Source of the DNA: Ailurus styani
Lineage: Eukaryota > Chordata > Mammalia > Carnivora > Ailuridae
DNA length: 64,000 bases
Assembly: GCA_002007465.1 (NCBI GenBank)
Contig: LNAC01000003.1
Coordinates: forward strand, 15,261,483 to 15,325,482
Direction of reading: 5' to 3'
Shown here: one piece after another, positions 36,019 through 47,774 of the stretch
Layout of the letters: each line of letters starts with the position of its first letter
How positions within the stretch are numbered: position 1 is the stretch's first letter
Position numbers and translations under genes: made by a program
The notes under the pieces: generated by a model
The model's input: only the letters and a program-made list of their open reading frames with translations
What the model was told of the DNA's origin: nothing
Databases searched by the model: none

Positions 36019-37218
36019 TTAAGGGCAGGGATCATCTTCATCTTAGCTGCTCTTCTATTGAGGGATGGTTTTATATACATATTCTCTGAAATATATATAT
36101 ACATATATATATACATATATTTGTGAGACTATATTTATTCTTTGTGAGTTCTTTTACATAGAAACCTACTGGGGGAAACAAAACAGAGAGTGGGCTCTGC
36201 CTTTTTCATGTTTCTCCATTGTTTCTTGTGTATTCTTTTTCTTCCATTATCATTTTTGCATTTATTGGTATATATGGGACCTTTGTTTTAAAATAAAAAT
36301 TAGTTAAAATTTAATTTAAAAGTTAATTACTTTAAAATAGAGGAGGAAGAAGTTTGCATGGGGATGGAGGGAATAAACTAGAATGGATTTTTAAAAATGT
36401 AGACAGGATGATATTGTGTCTATTTTTGTCTGACCCTTCGTAATGGATTTGAGGACTAGAACTGGATGGATCCTTTTTTTCATGGGAAGCTCTAACTAAG
36501 TCTTTCAAGTACAATCACTGTCAAACTCTCTTACAGCTTCTAGACTCTTGAGAAGGTAGTGAAGCATAAAGATATATTCAGATAATTTATCTGACTTCAC
36601 AAAATTAGGGGGGTCATGTGAGAATGGTTTTAGAATGGTATAAAGGATGTATCATCTATCACAGGATATGGATCACGAACATACTTATACTCACACATTT
36701 AACTTAGAATTCAGAAAACTTAAGTTTCTGAATGAGAAACCCCTATTTTCATTTTTCCCACCTTCCTATTTAGCTTTTCTTAGCCTCTAGAGTCCTCTCA
36801 TAAGGCCTAAGAGCTATAGCAGCTAATCCTAGAAAACATTTTTCATAGAAAAAGGAGATGTTTATAAAAAAATCAATCTATTATTCTACATAAAACTTTG
36901 TTATGCTCCATACAGATATATTTTAAGTCCCAATAATGAGTGAAGTGGGATTTTATAATTTTAAATGCTTAAATGTTTGGGAATATGAGTGAAAACATAC
37001 TAATTAACAACAACAAAAAAGTAACAGATTTACTTACATTTCTTGCAGAATTCATATTGTCTTTATAGGTGGAGCTCTATTCTTTGGTTCTTTACTCCTA
37101 AAAAATACAAAGATTTTTAAAAAGATTTTATTGTAGGGTAGAAGGTGTTTTTTCTATAGCTTGGAGGGGTTATTTGTAAACTAAAACTAATTTCCTCTTG
37201 TCAAATTTTACACAGTTT
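36019..37218. other. non-coding DNA with a TA-rich microsatellite
   Basis: An ATATAC/AT-rich simple repeat lies at about 36088-36121. Otherwise no repeat or coding signal was recognised. Confidence 0.5.
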
Positions 37219-37315
37219 TATTTTTTTATTAACATACAATGTATTATTTGTTTCGGGGGAGAAGTCTGTGACTTAGACAATTCACAACACTCACCATAGC
37301 ACATACCCTCTCTTA
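37219..37315 (-). mobile_element. carnivore L1 3' UTR stub
   Basis: TTTATTAACATACAATGTAT, TATTTGTTTCGGGGGAGAAG, TCTGTGACTTAGACAATTCA and CACTCACCATAGCACATACC match the complement of the last ~95 bp of the carnivore L1 3' UTR. It is a severely 5'-truncated insertion. Confidence 0.72.
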
Positions 37316-37439
37316 GTTTAGGAGAGATAGATTATCCTTTAAACAAATTCAGCACGTGGAGACAGATATATAGATATAAGAAATTAAGAGATTATCACTT
37401 TAACAAAAAGTTTTCACCAAATTATTTTTAGAGAATGTA

Positions 37440-37862
37440 TGGTGTGTCAACTAGAAATCCTTCAGGGATCAATTCCTCTACTGTCCAAAAGTCACCTGTG
37501 GACTGTTCATAGTTAATTCCACACTTAAGAGTTGCTCTCAGCTGAAGAATTGTGTCACCCATGTTTATGCTTTTTTTCCCTTGAGTAGTTTATATGTATT
37601 GACTGATTCATGCTGGGAATAAAATGTGTGCCCCCATTTTTTATGGTGGTGGGGGGTACAACTATGGACCACTGCAACTTCACAAGTGTCCATGGAATTG
37701 GCTTAGTTTCTGTTAGAATAGCTTTGCAGCTCAACTTACTCCTCTGTCCATTCCTGCTGCCCTCGTTCCTCCACAGGTGTTAATCCTAAACAAATTAAGG
37801 TTTTTGCATTCAAATCTTTGTTCCACATTCTGCTCCCTAGTAAATGAAGACTGATGTAAGAG
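37440..37862 (+). mobile_element. 5' LTR of ERV-L provirus
   Basis: Recognised by alignment with the 3' LTR at 49150-49545. Shared landmarks in the same order are GACTGATTCATGCTGGGAAT / TGATTGGTTGAAGTGGGAGT, ATAAAATGTGTGCCCCC / ATAAAGCCTAGCCCCC, CTCTGTCCA in both, and TTGCATTCAAATCTTTG / CTGCAAATCTCTGATG. The second block is the TATA-type region. The polyadenylation hexamer of the 3' LTR (AATAAA) is mutated here to ACAAAT near 37790. The two LTRs are strongly diverged, so the provirus is old. The left boundary is approximate. Confidence 0.72.
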
Positions 37863-37865
37863 AGT

Positions 37866-37883
37866 TGGTACCAGAATTGGGGT
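37866..37883 (+). other. primer-binding-site-like sequence of ERV-L
   Basis: TGGTACCAGAATTGGGGT lies three bases after the 5' LTR, exactly where a retroviral primer binding site belongs, and starts with the TGG that pairs with a tRNA CCA end. ERV-L elements are known to use tRNA-Leu. The tRNA assignment is inference, not shown by this sequence alone. Confidence 0.6.
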
Positions 37884-38404
37884 GGTTCAAGGCAGTAGTT
37901 TCTGAAAGATATATTGAAGTTTGGTCACCTACTAGTCAGAGGGCAATGCATACTTCATTATGGATAATGAATGGAGTGCAGATATTCTGGATACTCTATA
38001 GCAGCACAGTTGTTAAAAAGTTTTCAGCAGTGATGAACTGAGATAACATACCAGTAGAAGGGAATGCACTAGTAGGCACTGTAACTTCAATGCGTGAGAG
38101 GCTTAGCATAAGCAGTAAATATTGGACAATAGAATTGGAAGTCTGCTGTCAACTGGCATCAATTTACTGGGAAACACAAACAAAGACTTAGGTTATTAGT
38201 CCCCAATTTAAAGTGAAATATGAAAACCAGAGAGTCTTTTTTGGCAGAATGTGAAGAAACTCTCCTTTCCTACAGCTAATTATAAAAAGCAGAGGATCAG
38301 ATTCAATCGTAAGGATAACAGAGCTCTGGAGAAAACTGATTTATCAGTCTCAGCAAATAATCCATGCCAAGCTTAGGGTCCTATTTAGGAAAGAGTGAAA
38401 CCTG
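37884..38404 (+). mobile_element. ERV-L leader/gag start, broken
   Basis: Sequence between the primer-site-like motif and the inserted L1. The frame at 37844-38041 (65 codons) is the longest and has no motif I can name. The assignment rests on position: it follows the 5' LTR, and the rest of the provirus resumes beyond the L1 at 44815. Confidence 0.5.
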
Positions 38405-39170
38405 TCTCCCCACCCCTCCCAGCTTTATTAAGCTAGAATTATATGTAACATTGTGTAAGTTTAAAATGCACAACATGATGATTTGATAGACATATGTATT
38501 GCAAGATGATTACCACAATAAAGTTAGTTAACACACTCATCACCTCATATACTTAAATATTTTTCTTTTCGTGATGAGAACTTTTAAGATCTACTTCTTA
38601 GCAACTTCCAGCAAATAATATTGTTAACTCTAGTCATTGTGCTGTATATTAGAAACTCTGAATTTGTTCCTTTTATTGTTGGAAGTTAGTACCCTTTTGC
38701 CAACCTCTCCCCATTGCCCTTATCCCCACTAGCCCTAGACAATCACCAATTTATCTGTTTTCATGATTTCATTTTTTTAGGATTCTACATGTAAGTGAGA
38801 TGATACAGTATTTATCATTCTCTGTCCAATTTATTTCGCTTAGCATAATACCCTCCAGGTTCAGCCATGTAGTTGCAAATGTCAGTTTGCAAAAGGAAAT
38901 GCAAATTTCCTTTGTTTTATGGCTGAGTAATATTCCATTGTATATATACATCGTATTTTTGTTACCTATTCATCCATCAACAGACACTTAGGTTATATCT
39001 AGTTTTGGATATTGGAAATAATGCTACAATGAACATGGGGATGCAGATATTTTTTCCAGAAAGTGGTTTTTTTTTATTCTGATATACCCAGAAATGTATG
39101 GGTGTGCGTGTGTGTCTATGTATTTTTGATGTTAACCTCTTATAAGATATATAATTTGCAATTGTTTTTC
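38405..39170 (-). mobile_element. L1M 3' UTR (3' end of the nested L1)
   Basis: TATGTAACATTGTGTAAGTT, ACATGATGATTTGATAGACA, CAAGATGATTACCACAATAA, CAACCTCTCCCCATTGCCCT, TTCGCTTAGCATAATACCCT, GCTGAGTAATATTCCATTGT and ATTGGAAATAATGCTACAAT appear in the order of the complement of an L1M 3' UTR and end of ORF2. It forms the low-coordinate end of a roughly 6.4 kb minus-strand L1 that continues to about 44790. No clear poly(T) remains at the 3' end. Confidence 0.82.
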
Positions 39171-40166
39171 TATTCCATAGGCTGACTTTTCAATTTATTG
39201 ATTTTTTTTATCTGTAGAGAAATTTTTATCTTGATGTAGTCCCACAAATTTTTTTGTTGCTTGCGATTTTGGTGTCCTATCCAAAAATTCATTGCCCATA
39301 CAATGTCAAGGAGCTTTTCCCCTATGTTTTCTTCTAGGAGTTTTATTTTAGGTTTTACCTTCAAGTCTTTAATCCATTTTGAGTTAATTTTTGTTATAGT
39401 CTAAAATATTGGTCCAGTTTCATCCTTTTGCATGTAGCTGCCCAGCTTTTCCCAACACCATTTAATGAGGAGACCATCATTTCCCCCACCGCATGTTCTT
39501 GGACCCTTTGTCAGAAATTGACTATATGTGCATGGGTTTATTTTTGGGCTTTCTAATCTTTCCATTGGTATGTGGATCTGTTTTTATGCCAGTATTATAA
39601 TATTTAGATTAGTACTGCTTTGTAGTATAATCTGAAATCAGGAATTTTGAAGCCTCCGATTTTGTTCTTTTTTCTTAGAATTGCTTTGGACATTTGAGTT
39701 TTTTTGTGGTTCCATATAAATTTTAGGATTGTTTTTCTATTTTTTGTGGGAAATGCCATTGGAATTTTGATAGGGATTGCACTGAATCCATAAATCATTT
39801 TGGGTACTATGGACATTTTATCAATATTAACTCTTCTGATATATGAAAAACTTTTCATTTATTTGTATCTTCTTTAATTTCTTTCATTAATGTCTTACAG
39901 TTTTTGGTGTACAGAGATTTCACCTCATTGGTTAAATTAATCTCCAAGTACTATTTTGTTTTTGATGCAATTATAAATGGGATTGTTTTATTTCTTTTTC
40001 ATATAATTCTTTGTTAGTATATACAAACACAACTAATTTTTGTATTTGATTTTGTATCCTGCAACATTACTGAATTAACTTATTCTAACAGTTTTGTGTG
40101 TGTGTGTGGAGATTTTAGGGTTTTCTACATATAAGTTTATCTCATGTGCAAACAGAAACAAATTTC

Positions 40167-40207
<41 letters not shown>

Positions 40208-40850
40208 AAATTTAGGTGTCTTTTATTTCTTTTTCTAGCCTAATTGCTCTGGATAGGACCTCCAACACTGTGTTGAAGAGGGGTTGTAAGGGGTATCTTG
40301 GCCTTGTTCTTGATATTAGAGGAAAAGGTTTCAAAAAGTTGAATACGATGTTAGCTATGGGCTTGTTATATGTGGATTTTATTATGTTTCAAAATTCTGC
40401 AAAATTTGTTGAGAGTTTATATCATGAAAGGATGTTGAATTCTCTCATGCTTTTTCTGCATCTATTAAAATGTTCATATGATTTTTAACTTTTACTTTAT
40501 CAGATATATCATATTTGTGTATGATGAACTTCCTTGCATCCTAGGGGTAAATCCCACTTGATCATGGTGTATTATTTTTTTAAATATGCTCTTAAATTTG
40601 GTTTGCCAGTATATTTAGAATTTTTACATTTACATTTATCAGAGATATGGATATATAATTTTCTTTTCTGGTAGTATCCTTGTTCATTTGGAATCAGGGT
40701 AATGCTGGCCTCATAAAATGAGTTTGGGAGTGTTCTCTTCTGTTTTTATTTATTTCCTTTTTTTTTTTTAGTAGTTTGAGAAGGTTGGGTATTAATTTTT
40801 CTTTAAATGTTTGATAGAAACTAGCCATGAAGTCATCTTGTCTTAGGCTC
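39170..40850 (-). pseudogene. L1 ORF2 remnant, reverse transcriptase and C-terminus
   Basis: The minus-strand frame at 39604-39858 contains [34 protein letters not shown] and [16 protein letters not shown], the conserved C-terminal part of L1 ORF2p. Upstream on the minus strand (+ coordinates 40116-40160) lies the region of the RT catalytic box, where the translated sequence reads LFAHEINLYV, so the second catalytic aspartate pair is destroyed. GATAGGACCTCCAACACTGTGTTGAAGAGG-type sequence at 40251 confirms the RT palm. Stops and frame breaks exclude function. Confidence 0.88.
40172..40204. repeat. (TG)16 microsatellite inside L1
   Basis: About 33 bases of alternating TG at 40172-40204, with a shorter GT run at 40093-40108. 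It sits within the RT part of the old L1. Confidence 0.95.
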
Positions 40851-42480
40851 TTAGGTGCATAAATATGTACAATTGTTTTATCTTCTCATGGCCCTTTTTA
40901 TCATTATGTAATTGCTTTTTTATTTCTTTTGACCATGTTTAGTTTAAAGTTTATTTTGTCTGATATAAGTATAGCTATTCTTGCTTTATTTTGCTTACCA
41001 TTTGCTTGCAATATCTTTTTCCATCTCTTCATTCTCAGCCTATCTGTGTTAAAGCTAAAGTGAGTCTGTCTGAGGCACTATTTCTTTGGCTCTTGGTTTT
41101 GTTTTGTTTTCAATCCAATTAGACAGTCTATGGCTTTTAAGGAGTTTTTTCATTTATGTTTAAAGAAATTATTGATACATAAGAACTTATTGTTACTGGT
41201 TTTCTGATTGTTTTGTAGGTCCTGTATGTGTGTGTGTTGGTGTGGTTTGACTCGTTTTTTTGTAATCTTTTGTGTATCTACTATAGGTTTTTCCTTCTTG
41301 TGGGGTTTACATGAAATATAGTTACTACATCCTATTTTATGTTGGTAACAACTTAACTTTGATAGAATGTAGAAACTCTATACTTTTATTATTCTGGGCT
41401 TTACATTTAGTTATTGTTATAATTTGTTTTTTTATATTGTGTAGCTAATAACAAATTATTATGCTGCTTTTAATAAATTTATTAACTTTTAAACTAGAGT
41501 TGCAAGTGATTAATGTACCACCAACACAATATTAGAAAATCTGACTATATATTTACCTTTACCTTTCACACATTTATATAGTTTGGGGATGTTAATGATC
41601 ATCCTTTCATTTTAGCTTGAAGAACACCTGTTAGTAGGTTTAGTGGTGATGAACTCCCAGCTTTTCTGTTTGGGAAATTCTTTATTTCTCCTTCATTTCT
41701 GAAGGACAGTTTTGCCAGATGGAGTATTTTGGTTTGCAGTTTTATTCTTTCAACATTTTGAATGTACTATCCCATTCTCTCTTGGCCTGCAAAATTTCTG
41801 CTGAGAAATCTCCTGATAATCTTATGGAGTCTCCCTTGTATGTGATGAGTCTCTTTTTTCTTGCTGCTTTCAAAATTCTTTCTCCTTGGCTTTTCACAAT
41901 TTAATTATGTGTCTTGTAGCCCTTTTCAGGTTCAAACTATCTGGGGTCTTTTAGATATCATGAATTTGGGTATACATTTTCTCCCCAAGTTTTTGATATT
42001 TTCAGCCATTATTTCTTTACATAGATTTTCTGTCCTTTTTTCTTTCTCTTCCTATACAATTCCCATAATGTGTATTTTATTTCCTTTTATGGTGTCCCAT
42101 TGGCATTCTACCTTCCTTTTCATTTTTCTTTTCTTTTGCTTCTCTGACTGGAAAATTTCAAATGATCTATCTTTGAGTTCACTGATTGTTCTACTTATTG
42201 GATCTGGTAATGAATATCTCTATTGAATTCTTCAGTTTAGTCATTGTATTTTATAGCCCTAAAATTTTTTTAAATGATGGTTTCTATTTCTTGTTTGAAT
42301 TTATCATTTTTTCCCATTCATTGTTTTTCTATTTTATTTAGTTGTGTGTTATTGTAGTTTACTGAACTTTAAGAATATTATTATGAATTCTTTGTCAGAC
42401 AGTACATTGTTCTCCATTTCTGTAGGGTCAGTATTGGGGTTTTATTAGTTTCTTTTCTTGATGTCATGTTTACATGATTC
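40851..42480 (-). pseudogene. L1 endonuclease/ORF1 region remnant
   Basis: At about 40850 the sequence jumps from the RT palm to the endonuclease part of ORF2 (TTTATTTTGTCTGATATAAG; GCAATATCTTTTTCCATCTC), so roughly a kilobase or more of ORF2 is missing. After the ORF2 start it reads through the ORF1 region (TCTGCTGAGAAATCTCCTGA; TTTTCAGCCATTATTTCTTT; CGATGATCTATC-like coiled-coil-coding stretch at about 42160). The + strand open frame of 121 codons at 41861-42226 is an antisense shadow of this and not a gene. Confidence 0.8.
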
Positions 42481-44790
42481 TTCATGATTCTTGGATTCTT
42501 GCCCTGATATCTGTGCATTTGAGGAAGTAGTTCTCTCTTCTAGACTTTATAGGCTTGCTTTGGTGGAGAAAGACCTTTGCCAATCGGATCAACTTGATGT
42601 TCTGGACAGTTCAGCTGGTAGCATCTGCAGGCAAGTGAGGTTTTCTAATAGGGTCTCTAGTTGGGCAAGGCCATTACCTATGCTCTGACATTAGTACAGA
42701 GTGCCACTGGATCGGCAAGACTGCTGGCTGTGCTCTGTTGTTAGGTGGACCCACTAACTGGTCTCAGCAATCATGTCTGGGCAGTGTCAACTTGCTGGAT
42801 TTTGCAATCAGGCAGGGCTGTGGGCAGGGCTCAACAATTACTCCTGATCAGGTGGAGCTCCAGGCTGTATTTTCTGACTGGAAGATGGCATTGGCTGGAC
42901 TCCATGGAGGGGCTTCATGGTCAGACAAGGACTAAGGTCGAGCTTTGTGATTGGGGGTGGCAAGCTGTGCTGAGAATTCGAGTGTTGGAGTTAATATAGA
43001 ACATGAAATCAGCCATAAAACCTGGCTTGGTAAAATGTAACACAGAGGCCACTGAGGGCAGGGAAGGTTTCAGAGAAGGGTGTGGGCACTTGGAATGCCA
43101 AGGCCATGCCATTCTGCCAATGTAATGCAGGGGGAGCTGCCTTCCTCCAAGCTTTCTTAGCCCAAACAGCCACCCTGTGATCTAAGAGATGTATGCATTG
43201 TCTCTTAAGCTACGTTTAGCAGAATGGTAGAGCATGCAGATTAGCATATTGTATCTTTCCCATAAATGGGCTCGCCTAGTTCCAGTAAGACCCCTTGTCA
43301 CATATCATGTGCTTGAGAAACAGTGATAAGTATTTGTGATTATCCTGAAGGACCAATAAAAGTGGGAGCAAAGAAGGGCAAAGGGTCTTGCTCTGAGTAT
43401 TGTCCCCCTCGCCTTCTCCTCTCTTTCACAGCAAAGTTTGGAGTAATCTTTCATCTATTGGTACAAGGATTGCTGGCCATTCCTGGCATTTCGGTGGAGC
43501 CAGTGGTGGTGCTTCAAATCAGGCTGATGGCTGTGTTCTTCTGTTAGGTGAGCTTGCTGACCTGGCTCTCTGTTTAGTCCCCCCTATATCCTGCAGCTAG
43601 ATGGAGATGGATACTGCTCCTGGTTGAGTGGGGTTACTGTCTAGGCTTTTTGACTGGGTGGGGTTGCAGGCTAAGCTCTGAAATTGGATGAGGTCACCAA
43701 TGGGGATTTTTGCCTAGACGAGGCTGCAGGCTATGTTCTGCAATATATTATGGTCATGTAATATATGGCTGGGCTCTGCTGTTGGGTGAAACTTTCAGTG
43801 GGGCTCTGGGCCTGGGTGGTACTGTGAACTGTGCTCCAAGGTTGCCTGAGATCACTGTTCTGGCTCCTTGGTCATGTAAAGCCAGAGCTATGCTCAGCCA
43901 TTGATCAGGGCTACTCATTTTGTGCCTAGCCTGAGCAGAACTGTAGGATGAAACTGCTCTACATGGGTCCTCTGCCAGTCTTCCTAGTCAGGTGGAACTG
44001 GAGACTATGCTCAGCCATTGGGTGAGGCTCTTGACTTACTTCACTGTTCAGGTAGGCCTTAGGCTGTACCCTTTGGGTGCTGAATGTCTATGGCCAGGCC
44101 ACTGGGGAAAGACTGAAGTCAATGATTAACTGTTGGGCAATGCTTTGAACTTGCTTCCTTGCCTGTTTGGGAGCACAGAATGGGCTCTACTGCTGCTTAT
44201 GGCCTATTGTCTGGGGACCCAAATCAGACAGAACTATAGATCAAGCACCCTAGGTAGATGGGGCCACTTGACTCTGAAAATAAGAAGAGCTGCTGGCTGA
44301 GATCTCTGGTTGGGTGCCACTGTAAGCAGTAATGTGACCCACAAACATCTGAATGCTGGTTGCTGTAAGCCTTATCTCCATCTCCATCTGTGACTGATCA
44401 TTAGTGATTGAGTCCTGCAGATTCCCCCAGTGATCCCTGGGATGTGAGACCCAAGTGAGCTCCCAGAAAGCATCTTGCAAAGCTGGGGAAACTGAATGTC
44501 CACTTTGGTCTTTCTTTTTCCTACCAGAGAAACTATATATCCAAGGAGATTCTCTTGGTGTGGTACTATATTGGACTAGGGGAGGGGTGATGTGGTCAAA
44601 GTGTAAACTCTCCTTTTATTCTATAAAAGTAGTCCTTCTTAGTCTCTGTGGTCCAGGGTGGATGTTTCAGCCTCTCCCTTCGGTTTGGGGATTTTCACAA
44701 TGGTGTTTTATCTGTGGATAGTTGCTAGTTGGTCTTCTTATGTGGAGGCCAAAATTAGGAATGGCCTATTTTGTTATCTATAAGGTATCA
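42481..44790 (-). mobile_element. L1M 5' UTR with degenerate internal repeats
   Basis: GC rises sharply compared with the flanks. The sequence is built of imperfect ~35-45 bp units around a core of the form TTGGGTGGGGCTGCAGGCTG / CTCTG. Examples: GATTGGGGGTGGCAAGCTGTGC at 42948, GACTGGGTGGGGTTGCAGGC at 43650, GCCTGGGTGGTACTGTGAAC at 43811, CATTGGGTGAGGCTCTTGAC at 44016. This kind of repetitive 5' UTR is known for old mammalian L1 elements and contained their promoter. Its presence shows that the L1 inserted nearly full length. The ORFs on both strands here are by-products of the repeats. Confidence 0.72.
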
Positions 44791-44793
44791 CTG

Positions 44794-44814
44794 CCCCCCC
44801 CCCCCCCCCCCACN
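44794..44814. repeat. poly(C) run with an assembly N
   Basis: Eighteen C bases (44794-44811), then ACN, with N at 44814. It lies at the junction between the L1 5' end and the resumed ERV-L sequence, so the exact insertion boundary is not readable. Confidence 0.9.
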
Positions 44815-46490
44815 CACTTGGAAAAATTTCATCCATAAATTCACCTGTATTACCTGAGTCTTCAAAAGTAGTTACTCTTCCATATTAAAAGTCAGTCTTT
44901 TTCCCTTGCTTAAAGACAGTGCAAGGCTCTGTCTTGTAAGAAAATGCATATCCCATCCCCTCAGGATCTACTCTACCTCCAGTCCTGACCAAAGACTAAA
45001 AATTAGGGCTAAACACAATGTAATCTAGCTAGATATGTGTTGGACTTGCTGAAAAAGAAAAGGGATGACATACCAAAGGAACTGTAGGATTTAGCTAACT
45101 AGTTTAACTTAGCTAATTTAATAGTACTGGCAGGAATATATGGGATTAGATCTTAAAAGAGCTGGATGAATGGCAAGCACTCTCCCATGATACAGGTAAT
45201 GCATTTTGGCAAGGATGAGAGAAGATGCAGCTAACGTGCTGTGTGCACTCTTGAAGGTTGAAAGAAAATGATAGCTCTCAATGAGATGCAAATTCTAAAG
45301 CTAAGATGGCAGATGGTAGAATAAAAGATAAAAGGAGTCAAAGAAGTTGGCCTCCTAAGTTGGATAAATTACATAAGGCTGGCAAACTCACTAGCTATGT
45401 TCTGCAAGAGTGTGGAGACCTAGTCATTTGGAGTTTGAGTCACAGGGAATATAGAGATGTTTGACTGAACATGGTAGGCTTAAGGAAGGAGTAGCTAACA
45501 GGATATTGCTCAATTTATAAAAACCAAAGGAATTAAAAAATGAATGAGGAGGAGGTTGAGGGTTGTTCCCTCCAAAACATGTCATAGTCTCTTGCCCAGT
45601 TTAATATGAGCCAATTTTAAGTTCCACACTACACTGACTGAAAGAAAGGCCAGTTGCCCCGAAGGAAGGGACTTGCATGACCAAAGCAAATGTACTGTGC
45701 TATAATGATTCAGAGTCCTTATTCAAAGGGACCTACATCCATTTACTTGAATAACCATACATTGGCGAAAGAGAAATAACAGATATTTAGAAAACAGTAA
45801 GGCATAGGGTTTGAATTGATGTTAATACACATATGCCTGATCTCCTTGTTAGAGTCGAGCATATAGAGGCTAGGTTATAAACAGAATCTTGAGTACACTA
45901 AGTACATGAGCCCACCTACTAGACCTTTCTATGTTCTTCAAGTGCATATTTAAAGTGCAAAGACTACATTTAACTTCATTGTCTTGTGGAATAAGAAGTA
46001 CTAGAATGAAAAATGCAAGTAGAAATCTCTGAAACTATTCCTGAAGTTAACTAAGATGGTCAAAAATCAGATAGATCCTATAAGGTAACAGTGGATGGCC
46101 ACAAACTACCACAAAAGCAGTCGCCACAATTGTAGGCTCTTTACCAGATATAATGAAATTTTAAATAAAGACAGAATCAGAAACAGGACTATGCCAAGGC
46201 AAAAGGAAATAAGTAATATTGATTCTGTCTTTACTAAAAAAAATGATACTTTGTTCGTCATGGATTTTTTGATTGATGATTTTTTAAAAATTGCGTTGAA
46301 ATATTATTTATCTTGATTATTGAATTTTTAATGTTCCCTTAAATTTTGCAACTGATGCAAGTGTCTTACTCACCTCACTCTAGTTTTATTTTTGTATAAT
46401 GGGGTTTCAGGAACTTGGTAAGCAGCCATTGTTCTGATGAATGCATTATTTCTCAGTTCTAATGGGAAGGAGAACCAGAAATTAACATTC
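44815..46490 (+). mobile_element. ERV-L internal region, gag/protease part presumed
   Basis: Sequence between the L1 and the first recognisable RT segment. Reading frames are all broken; the longest (46095-46316, 73 codons) shows no motif I can trust. By position it should hold the rest of gag and the start of pro-pol of the provirus. I see no direct similarity strong enough to assign individual domains, and a part may be unrelated. Confidence 0.42.
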
Positions 46491-46810
46491 ATGTGTGAAA
46501 GGCAAAAATAAACATTTATATTTCTCTCCTAGGGCTATATTAATTTTCTTCTCCTACAGCATAAATACAGACGGAAGGGAATTAGATAATTTTGGCAATC
46601 CATATATCACATTGGTCCTCTATTTCAATGTCATTATATTAAGCAGACTGGAAGAAGCAGAAGTGTTTATGTTAGTGACCTTGCTAAGACACATGTATTC
46701 TATAATGTGGGAAATAAATGCAGTGGAGATTCAGGGACTTCTTATATCAGTGAAGTTTGTAACAATTCAGTCACCTCATATATATGCCAGATCATTTCCA
46801 TGGTAAAATG
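46491..46810 (+). pseudogene. ERV-L reverse transcriptase remnant
   Basis: A 103-codon frame (46495-46806) contains LLRHMYSIMWEINAVEIQG followed by VKFVTIQS, the pattern of the end of the RT palm and thumb in ERV-L-type pol. Where the YxDD catalytic box should fall, the frame reads YFNV, so both catalytic aspartates are gone. The 5' two thirds of RT are not recognisable. It is dead by loss of active site and truncation. Confidence 0.68.
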
Positions 46811-47774
46811 TATCTTTCCTCTCACACCACTAAGAAGGAAAACACAGTTCTGGTAAACAAATGACATGGAAGGCTAACAGCTTTGAGTCGAACACAGAAA
46901 CAGGAAAGCATTCTGCTGGAGCTTCTGGCTAGAGTACAAGTAGCTCTGCTGCATGAACCCCTTGCTTGAAGATCATACAGAACTCTCTATGATATTAAAG
47001 TTGTCTATAGTAGGCATGAATCACCATGTAGAGTTATGGCATGACTCAAGTGGAGAATTATAATGTAGACCCTTTAGTGTTCTGGAGCAAGGCTTTGCCA
47101 TCTGCAAAAGAAAATTAACTTCTGTTAGATAAACAGTTGTGACATGCTAGGGGTCTTGAAGAGACAGAGAATGTAAATAGAAATCAAGTAACCATGTGGA
47201 GCTGAGTTCTGCCAAACTCATCTAGTCATAGATTGATCAAGCCCAATGGCAATACATCATGGCAGAATTATTCATGAGCAGGGCCAGAGGGTACAAGTAA
47301 GCAACACAAGCAGGTGGCTCAGACTCCCTATCATCTACCACCATTGCACTGGAATGTGTCATTTAGCATCACCTACGGTGCATGGCGAATTCATTATGAA
47401 TAGCTCATAAAAGGGGTAAAGGTTGAGCTTGAGTCATAGATAGGTTGGCTTTGTATGTTAACTAAAAGTCAATGTGCTGTGCTACAAACCAACATGAGGG
47501 TGGGCCTGAAAGACAAAGGTGAGGAGAAATCTTCCTAGTGCGTATAAGTTTGAGCAGTGCCCATCTAAGTGGAAGAAAAGTGGCTTGAGTTTAAAATATA
47601 TGTGGGCTCATGGGCAGTGATGAATGAATGAGGATTGATTAGGGGCTTGAAAGGAGAAAAAAATTGAGGATTGGGAGAAATGATTCTTTGGGGGGGGATG
47701 AGTTATATAGATGGGCCTATGGAAGGCACACATTATGGGGAAAAAATGTAAATACATGATAATTCCTGCCATAG
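46811..47774 (+). pseudogene. ERV-L RNase H remnant
   Basis: Short blocks in pol order in changing frames: GCCAAACTCATCTAGTCATA and GGGCCAGAGGGTACAAGTAA (end of RT connection), then the RNase H region with GAGAAATCTTCCTAGTGCGT (catalytic-Glu segment), ATATGTGGGCTCATGGGCAG (the Asp-Ser-x-Ala type segment, with the Asp no longer in a clean frame) and ATATAGATGGGCCTATGGAA. The frames are interrupted repeatedly by stops and small indels. The assignment rests on the order of these blocks between RT and integrase. Confidence 0.65.

Noticed and set aside
41861..42226. 121-codon open frame on the + strand, the longest in the window
   Set aside because: It is antisense to the ORF1 region of the old minus-strand L1. 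The T-rich composition gives hydrophobic chance peptides, and it has no family resemblance.
42738..43904. Cluster of 60-80-codon frames suggesting a repetitive protein
   Set aside because: They come from the repeated GC-rich units of the L1 5' UTR. Frames shift between units and there is no consistent start.
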